Virus record (IMG/VR): IMGVR_UViG_3300033571_001427
Location: 1-50,240 of that record
Strand: one strand, 5' to 3'
DNA from: a virus
DNA length: 50,240 nt
The position numbers were made by a program, and so were the translations under genes. Shown here one piece after another: positions 45,801 to 50,240 of this stretch (its first letter is position 1; every line of letters starts with the position of its first letter). The notes beneath the pieces were generated by a model. It saw nothing but the letters and a program-made list of their open reading frames with translations, had not been told where the DNA came from and did not search any database.

Positions 45801-47560
45801 GTCTGTCTTATTTTAGGTAATCTCTTTTTATCTCTACCTAAGAAAGAATCATGATCTAAGAAGTTGTACGGATAGTTTACGTACAATCCAGTAATATTAC
45901 TATCTATAATATCATAAGACCTCATGTTATTAATGAGACCCTTTGCAATAATAGATCTATTAGCTTCTCTTGATCCTCTTAAGATCTCATAACCAATAAT
46001 ACTTCTGATAAGATTACCAGCAGAATCTTTTGGAAACTCAATATTAGAGAACTCTACACCTAAAGAAACAATAGTATCATTAGTTGTATTGTAGTTAGGA
46101 ATAATAATGTCATCCGGAAACTTGTGGTGTCTAATTTCTAAACCACATAAGTTATCCCATACATCTGGTTTATTATCAGGATACTTTTCAGTAGACTGCC
46201 AGTAGGCCATCTCACCTTTAAATACAATTGTACCACCATCATCAGTAGTACCAGTTGCTGGTACTTTAGTAGCAGTGTTGTTTACTTGCCAGTTTTGTTC
46301 TGGACCAAAGTTTACGATGTGATCCAGACCAGAGTTATTACTAAGCTCTCCGGGTTTTGATGCACGTCCTGGTATATGGTAGCTAGATGACTTAGCACCT
46401 GTGTCATAAATCCAGCGTATAAAAAAGCTATATACTTCATCTCTTAAAAATGTTGGTTTGTTTCCGCCTTTATAATAATAGTCAGCAGGATATTCTACTC
46501 CTACCCAACTAGTAGCAATTTTATTAGCTAACGGTTGGTAGTTAAAATCTTCATAGGTAGTTGGAGCAATACGGATAAGGTATTCATTTACATTATACAT
46601 ACCCTGTGATTTCTCATAAGCCGGGGTACGTAATGGTATCTGCTCCAAAGGAACTGTGGGTAATGTAGGATCTACAGCATCTAATGATACAGTACTAGTC
46701 TGAGTAGAATAGTAACCAATTCTTCTAGCTACAGCTTGTTGATTAACAAAGCCTATAACTACTAACTCAAACTCATCATACTCTGTATCTAAACCATTAA
46801 TGAAAATATCTAATGACCCGTTTACATTATCATGTGTCCACAAAGCTTGTACGTTAGAGATAGCTAAGTAATCAGATACTCTAACTCCATTAACAGAATA
46901 AGCAATTGTAGCTTGGTATGATCCATTAAGTAATGTACCTAAGCCATTACCTTTCTTTACTTGAATACAAGGGGTTTTAGCATATGCTGCTAATCTTAGT
47001 TTATCACAATCAATAGTACCAGTAGATACTTCATCTTTACATGGACCAGGAAGAATATCTGTAGTAAGATAAGGAACACCCTGCCAGTTACCTACTGGAT
47101 AAGGCCATGAGTCCTGCTTACCAATATTCATAGTGCGGGATACATTGTATCCATCATCCCAATATAACTGCCATGAACAATCAGAGTTATATTTAGATAC
47201 ACCAATTACCGGATACTCTTTAAAGAAATTAAAGCACTTGTTAAAAGGATCATTGTAGATAGTATTATACTCACAAGTCTCCTCATGAAATAATCCAATC
47301 TCAGAAGCAAAGTTATTACTAGAATAAATAGCCCAGTAACCATCACCAATATACACTGTACCAATAATAGTATATGGGGCTCTAGTACATAATATGTTAC
47401 TAGGCTCATTACCCAATACTCCAACGTCTCCAGAAGGAGAGTTGTTTACAGCATTTCTAGCATGCGTCCAATAACCTTCACCTACGTATGTATCATTTAC
47501 ATCTTTCAGTAAACCTTTATTGTATATCTCGGTGTGTATTAAACTGGTCTTGCCATCCAT
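42845..47560 (-). CDS. Tail stabilisation / muzzle protein
   Basis: I start at the ATG 47558-47560, sharing a base with the upstream TAA (TAATG), giving 1571 residues. The protein is beta-rich and begins MDGKTSLIHTEIYNKGLLKD. With GYWTHARNAVNNSPSGDVG it matches the N-terminal pattern of the crAss-like tail 'stabilisation' protein, which forms the distal tail barrel (muzzle) of the virion. Length is in the family's usual range. At about residues 665-740 there is an unusual hydrophobic stretch (IIANLAGIALGVAAARNAVP and GAVLGLIGAVGQYVILFGYY) that could insert in a membrane on DNA ejection. It follows the two small ring proteins, as expected for tail assembly. Confidence 0.85.
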   Translation of the reverse strand: MDGKTSLIHTEIYNKGLLKDVNDTYVGEGYWTHARNAVNNSPSGDVGVLGNEPSNILCTRAPYTIIGTVYIGDGYWAIYSSNNFASEIGLFHEETCEYNTIYNDPFNKCFNFFKEYPVIGVSKYNSDCSWQLYWDDGYNVSRTMNIGKQDSWPYPVGNWQGVPYLTTDILPGPCKDEVSTGTIDCDKLRLAAYAKTPCIQVKKGNGLGTLLNGSYQATIAYSVNGVRVSDYLAISNVQALWTHDNVNGSLDIFINGLDTEYDEFELVVIGFVNQQAVARRIGYYSTQTSTVSLDAVDPTLPTVPLEQIPLRTPAYEKSQGMYNVNEYLIRIAPTTYEDFNYQPLANKIATSWVGVEYPADYYYKGGNKPTFLRDEVYSFFIRWIYDTGAKSSSYHIPGRASKPGELSNNSGLDHIVNFGPEQNWQVNNTATKVPATGTTDDGGTIVFKGEMAYWQSTEKYPDNKPDVWDNLCGLEIRHHKFPDDIIIPNYNTTNDTIVSLGVEFSNIEFPKDSAGNLIRSIIGYEILRGSREANRSIIAKGLINNMRSYDIIDSNITGLYVNYPYNFLDHDSFLGRDKKRLPKIRQTRGGTMDDDKYHTGNSAAVDVQLFDGVKRDIFSFHSPETTFRNPFLSATELKVYGQVWGDVEGRFRPVDNHPKDKFITDTSAIIANLAGIALGVAAARNAVPITDFLISAGITAGIPAIAGTATTAQPFTGAVLGLIGAVGQYVILFGYYWLASTQSLIEGIEAAGGKRQFAYQYVSHGFYRNFASSPVGNRRREIIKSLYIDPVIQDYDTSYRINNLFRASTVSVSLNSPIADPTVVDNTLFTIGQMARGENGRPAPSSYGLNDVTAPAEPQTVTARDIWRKPESFTQSSVTSAHYAALKVKNDNQYGQLDNIRQVPVGCINLWTSGYLPNARSTSAVIFGGDMYVNRYTEKSTFFYFSQWMQDLPDNTEWDYRLYNMLPYPRYWMDTTKYNAADLLGGIFGGDQALPNDFHHLDRRKVSGAFMVRFAYMYLFNSGIRDFYVESEINLAYRDYGDDPGKRHYDFTTYTDYEEMFRTPYIKDTNYQKYDYALSISKHFSNFASWGNLQSRIYDPSNTSCYTTYDTRVIYSLQQQFELSKDNWRQFLANNYYDFDSKVVSMRSVGKTGAIIMLSGESPVLFQGVETLDLNGGTKLSIGDGQLFNAQPLQNLVNADPEFEYGSCQNRFSVINTPAGLFYMSQNQGKVFSYGQGLQDISKSGMKWWFSQYSPYALLLDFPDIESNILDNTIIGVGCQTTYDNINEIVFFCKRDFKLKPQYKGKVIYLFSNKFGHVDFPGYQFDLGDPTYFEDASWTVSYDPKAKAFISFHDWHPNLVMSSKTYYMTVKDNGIWKHNLVCDSYCNYYGVNYPFEIEYVQNQGQTVTTTRSVEYILECYRYSPNCLDYHHLLDENFDRAIVYNTEQISGDLRLNLSPKNNPYLINNYPLVNVNNIDILFSKEEQKYRFNQFWDITNDRGEFTGTFAPMWVTEANGYIRNINATYVNYNKGATQRKKFRHYLNKVILKKLVSGSSKFLLKLSNNKLLASFR

Positions 47561-48423
47561 TATCTCCAACTATTATGATTGTAACTCTTGAACATATCGT
47601 AATATTTATTGTATTGAGCCTTACGGTTCATCTCCCACATCTTATACATCTCTGCAAAGTTTGGAGTGTTAACTAATGACAAAGCATTATTACGGGCTGC
47701 TCTTAATCTCTGTTCAACTAAATTAAGTTTTTGTACTACATCCTCACCATTCATGTATAAGTTCTCAAGCAATCTCTGCTTAACAGCATACTCATAGTAT
47801 TCATTTACATAAGGATTATCTAACACCATCAAGTTACCCTCTTCATCTTCCATAGTACCCTGGTAGTTAACATATACTTTACCATGCTCTAGGTTAAGAT
47901 AGATGAAGTTATTTTTAAGTTGGCCTTTGTATGGAGATTTCCAGGTAAGGTTAGGACAATCACAAGAGATAGTTTTAGAGTTATTATCTAAAGAGATAAC
48001 TGTGCTAATCTCATATGTCCGGGTCTCAAACTGTGTAGTCTGGATTACTTGTAATAAATCACCACACTGTGTTAAGCATGTGTTTGTAGGAGTACAAGGA
48101 TCTAATGGTCCGGGAACAAATGGTACTACTACGTCCTCTCTATGTGTACCAGAAATAGCAGGCTGTGTAACTGTATATTCACCACACAACATAGCGTAGT
48201 TTAATACATAGAAATCATCCGGAAGTCTTACTTTGCTATTAACAATATCAAGTACAACCTCTTTAGTCATATTAATCCGGAGACCTAAATCATAATTAAC
48301 TCTCTGTACAACCTTGATAAGTTGCTGTGGCTCTATCATATTCTCTAGAGCATACATAGAGAAATCAACACTTACATCTTCAAGTAATTGATTGAATGTA
48401 CGGTATTTTAATTCTGTAAGCAT
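47560..48423 (-). CDS. Tail/ring (tubular) protein
   Basis: This 287-residue protein opens with helices (ELKYRTFNQLLEDVSVDFS, PQQLIKVVQRVNYDLGLRI). A middle beta domain with cysteine-rich loops follows (PCTPTNTCLTQCGD, ISCDCPNLTW), and the C-terminal helices end with KAQYNKYYDMFKSYNH. By pattern and position, just before the muzzle gene, it corresponds to the crAss tail-tube or ring protein that is distantly related to P22 gp4-like connectors. Its ATG shares a base with the upstream TAA (TAATG). The helices probably pack as a ring under the portal. The paired cysteines may bind metal or form loops; they are not needed for the call. Confidence 0.75.
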   Translation of the reverse strand: MLTELKYRTFNQLLEDVSVDFSMYALENMIEPQQLIKVVQRVNYDLGLRINMTKEVVLDIVNSKVRLPDDFYVLNYAMLCGEYTVTQPAISGTHREDVVVPFVPGPLDPCTPTNTCLTQCGDLLQVIQTTQFETRTYEISTVISLDNNSKTISCDCPNLTWKSPYKGQLKNNFIYLNLEHGKVYVNYQGTMEDEEGNLMVLDNPYVNEYYEYAVKQRLLENLYMNGEDVVQKLNLVEQRLRAARNNALSLVNTPNFAEMYKMWEMNRKAQYNKYYDMFKSYNHNSWR

Positions 48424-49079
48424 TATCTGTTAGGATTAATATTATCATCACTAAGATCTGTAGGAATAGATAACCTAGATCCCAAATCTTTAATTACCAT
48501 AGCTTCAATTTCTGCTAATAAGAACTCAGGTACATTGATACCCAAATCTTGTTTTTTGGTACAAGCATTACCATCAGTTGTATCCTCTGTAAAGATTGCC
48601 TCTACTTTGATAGCATCCCAGTCAAGATTAGGCATATACAAGTATCCGTTTAAGTACCAGAAGTATTTAAACTTGTTGTACCTAAATCCGGTTGTCTTAG
48701 TCATAGATGTAAACTGACCAGGAGTAGTTGCATATAACTCCTCAGATGCATCAATAGAGCTCACTGTACGGATCAAAGGACCCCAGTAACCCTCTAGCAT
48801 GACTGGAAGCTTTTCTTTTGTTCTACGGATAGTACAACCAGATTTAATTCCTGCACAACATGCTTCTATCTTATCTACTTCAATTAACTCTAAACAATCT
48901 AGAGTTCTCCAAATAGAATTAAACTTCATTAATTTGTTCTGAGAGTCTTGTCTTCTCATCAGAAGCTGTGAGTATTTTACAACTACACTGTAAACATACC
49001 TATCAGTTAGGAAAGCATCTTGCCTTACTCCTTTTACCTGATTCTTTACCCGTGATATTACGGTGCCAATAGTTACCAT
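48423..49079 (-). CDS. Small ring/connector protein
   Basis: This 218-residue protein has an N-terminal helical pair (VISRVKNQVKGVRQDAFLTD, YSVVVKYSQLLMRRQDSQNK) and a beta-rich middle (ECIE-type strands with CCAGIKSGC, then FTSMTKTTGFRYNKFKYFWY). The C-terminal helix (VPEFLLAEIEAMVIKDLGSR) ends in an Asn/Asp-rich tail. It lies directly between the IHF-like gene (5-base gap) and the larger ring gene (TAATG overlap). The composition and the place in the tail operon match the second crAss-type ring protein. No enzymatic site is visible. The exact layer in the neck or tail is not knowable from sequence. Confidence 0.7.
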   Translation of the reverse strand: MVTIGTVISRVKNQVKGVRQDAFLTDRYVYSVVVKYSQLLMRRQDSQNKLMKFNSIWRTLDCLELIEVDKIEACCAGIKSGCTIRRTKEKLPVMLEGYWGPLIRTVSSIDASEELYATTPGQFTSMTKTTGFRYNKFKYFWYLNGYLYMPNLDWDAIKVEAIFTEDTTDGNACTKKQDLGINVPEFLLAEIEAMVIKDLGSRLSIPTDLSDDNINPNR

Positions 49080-49084
49080 TTTTA

Positions 49085-49666
49085 TTAAAATTCAAATTCA
49101 TCATATAACTTTAGCACCTCTTGATCTTGTTTTTTACCACCTTCTTTTCTCATGGCTTTAGAAAACATCTCAGACACTTTTTTATATGAATCTACAACAA
49201 TGTATTTCTGCCAAGATACAGGATACTCTTTAGCTACTGATCTCTTGAATTGTCTAATAGCTTGGAAACCCCATAACTCACGGTTTGCAAACTTATACTT
49301 GGTCTGATAGTTTGTATAGAAAATCTTAGCTAACTTAGAATCTGATTCTAGATTCCTGTTCTTTATCTCTTTACCGTATTTAACTGATAGACCATAATTT
49401 ACATTAGTGTCCCGGTTAAATGTACAGGTACCTATGAACAGATATCCCAGACTTTCTGGTAACTCAACTCCATCCCTATACGCAATTACCTCTTTCCAAA
49501 TATTTTCATTAAATGTCATCACTATCTTCTTGATAGTTTTGTCATCTAATGTAGAAAACTCAGGATGCTTCTCTTTGAACTCTTCCAGGAAATCTTTTGA
49601 CAAGATTCTTTTGGGTTTTATTCTCAGCCTTGAAGCATGTAAATCAGGTGCTTTATATCCTCTCAT
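49085..49666 (-). CDS. IHF/HU-like basic virion protein
   Basis: This 193-residue, lysine-rich protein resembles the crAss-phage protein group annotated as IHF-like. A helical region (SKDFLEEFKEKHPEFSTLDD, KTIKKIVMTFNENIWKEVIA) leads into a GVELPESLGYLFIGT strand segment that fits the beta-arm core of the HU/IHF fold (about residues 60-75). The C-terminal half is basic and helical. In crAss-like phages these proteins lie beside the ring genes and may form part of the neck rather than bind DNA alone. Here too the gene precedes the ring genes by 5 bases. DNA binding is possible but not shown. Confidence 0.68.
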   Translation of the reverse strand: MRGYKAPDLHASRLRIKPKRILSKDFLEEFKEKHPEFSTLDDKTIKKIVMTFNENIWKEVIAYRDGVELPESLGYLFIGTCTFNRDTNVNYGLSVKYGKEIKNRNLESDSKLAKIFYTNYQTKYKFANRELWGFQAIRQFKRSVAKEYPVSWQKYIVVDSYKKVSEMFSKAMRKEGGKKQDQEVLKLYDEFEF

Positions 49667-49693
49667 ACCTTGACTACATTAATAAGATACAAA

Positions 49694-49711
49694 ATTTAAT
49701 CCAGATTAAAT
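49694..49711. promoter_or_regulatory. Perfect 8-bp dyad over the phosphoesterase stop codon
   Basis: ATTTAATC (49694-49701), a CA spacer and GATTAAAT (49704-49711) form an 18-bp inverted repeat. The two-base centre is too tight for a stable RNA hairpin, so a protein-binding operator is more likely than a terminator. It covers the phosphoesterase stop codon (49706-49708) and lies in the 39-base gap before the IHF-like gene. Confidence 0.4.
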
Positions 49712-50240
49712 ACAGTTATAAACAAACTCTCCAATCTTACCATTTTCATAGTCATGAACCTCAATAAGGGCAGCTCTCTTACTACCAATAAACTTATTAT
49801 GGTAGTGCCAGTAGTCTGTTTTAGATAGACTAGGAATGATCTTAATAGAGAAACCGGTGACTTCATCCTCTGTAATATACTCTACAGTTTTCTTCTTGTG
49901 ATAGTGCCCGGTATACAAAGTTCTAAATTTAGTATTACCCCAGGGCTCTGAGAATTCAGTAGCATAAACTAGTAATGAGTTCTTAGTATTTACATCCCCA
50001 TGCTCAAATGCAAAGAAGTTATTATTAAACGTAAGTACTTTTCTCTCTGCATAATCAGCATGCCATACTATACCATCCTCTTGTACAGCTTTAGAGAGAG
50101 CGTGTACTAGATGATAAGATGATAGTCTATCATGATTACCCGGTATAAACATTATATGTAATGTCTCACACCTCTCCTTTAAAAAACGAATGCCCCGGTA
50201 TAGGGCATCAAAAGCTTCAGCATATACTTTGTAGGCTTTA
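49706..50240 (-). CDS. Calcineurin-like metallophosphoesterase, 5' end beyond the window
   Basis: The frame stays open to the right edge, so the start is missing. In addition to the 148 residues from the Met at 50152, I can read about 29 upstream residues ending FLKERCETLHI, which join smoothly to the family core. Motifs are GNHD (metal-bridging Asn and His), FEHGD (metal ligand) and TGHYHKK (the paired histidines of the C-terminal metal site). These define a binuclear metal phosphoesterase that cleaves phosphomono- or diesters, or cyclic nucleotides. crAss-like phages often carry such a gene close to the tail block. The N-terminal DxH motif would lie beyond the edge. The true substrate is unknown. 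Confidence 0.85.
   Translation of the reverse strand, partial: KAYKVYAEAFDALYRGIRFLKERCETLHIMFIPGNHDRLSSYHLVHALSKAVQEDGIVWHADYAERKVLTFNNNFFAFEHGDVNTKNSLLVYATEFSEPWGNTKFRTLYTGHYHKKKTVEYITEDEVTGFSIKIIPSLSKTDYWHYHNKFIGSKRAALIEVHDYENGKIGEFVYNCI

Noticed and set aside
1-50240. Stop-codon recoding (TAG or TGA read as an amino acid)
   Set aside because: Some crAss-like phages recode stops, but here all large genes are open under the standard code and TAG, TAA and TGA all end genes at sensible places.
1-50240. tRNA genes, CRISPR arrays, diversity-generating retroelement or insertion sequence
   Set aside because: Gaps are too short for tRNA clusters, no regularly spaced direct repeats were seen, and no reverse transcriptase or transposase motif is present in any frame. 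The only mobile gene is the HNH endonuclease.

Overview
The window is most likely a segment of a crAss-like phage genome (order Crassvirales), a short-tailed dsDNA phage of a Bacteroidota host. The evidence is the gene set and its order. Reading along the minus strand from the right edge, there is a calcineurin-type phosphoesterase, an IHF-like basic protein, two small tail or ring proteins, and a ~1570-residue tail 'stabilisation/muzzle' protein. These are followed by a chain of giant virion 'cargo' proteins that includes a 3147-residue protein carrying the DFDID metal-binding signature of crAss-type virion RNA polymerase. The DNA is AT-rich (about one third G+C by eye). Gaps between genes are tiny, TAA, TGA and TAG all act as ordinary stops, and I see no tRNA gene, CRISPR array, integrase or insertion sequence.

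Layout. (1) 1-1370, minus strand: a PhoH-like ATPase, a nested small zinc-ribbon protein and a dCTP deaminase (nucleotide and early metabolism). (2) 1399-4392, plus strand and the only plus-strand genes: a GT2 glycosyltransferase, a SAM methyltransferase and a two-domain GT2/GT4-like glycosyltransferase, read divergently from dcd across a 28-bp promoter interval. (3) 4380-7388, minus strand: a 46-residue basic protein, a fibre-like protein, and a lysis/membrane cassette made of a holin-like protein, a YkuD-motif cell-wall enzyme and three small membrane or secreted proteins with coiled coils. (4) 7471-30790, minus strand: the cargo and transcription block, with genes of 855, 1329, 3147 (RNAP plus zincin), 583 (nucleotidyltransferase fold) and 1852 (zincin) residues in order of transcription. 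(5) 30845-42840, minus strand: a second cargo block of 1810 residues (peptidase plus transglycosylase-like domains), 799 residues, an HNH endonuclease and 1207 residues, tied together by recurring Gly-Gly linker motifs. (6) 42845-50240, minus strand: tail muzzle, ring proteins, IHF-like protein and a partial phosphoesterase.

How the genes work together (inference from crAss-phage biology). Regions 4-6 look like one long late operon in which most genes overlap by 1-4 bases or are a few bases apart. It would make the tail and the proteins stored in the capsid. On infection the 1810-residue protein could open the peptidoglycan, and the RNAP-containing protein would enter the cell and start transcription of early genes. 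Region 3 would end the cycle by lysis. The plus-strand glycosyltransferase/methyltransferase island probably modifies a surface glycan or a virion component.

Most promising for follow-up: the zincin-RNAP fusion, a helical module and an N-terminal M-x(1,2)-C signature shared by three adjacent giant proteins, a conserved three-acid nucleotidyltransferase site in a probable injected protein, and a GGxTxWLxxYQ linker motif that punctuates the 1810-residue murein-degrading protein.
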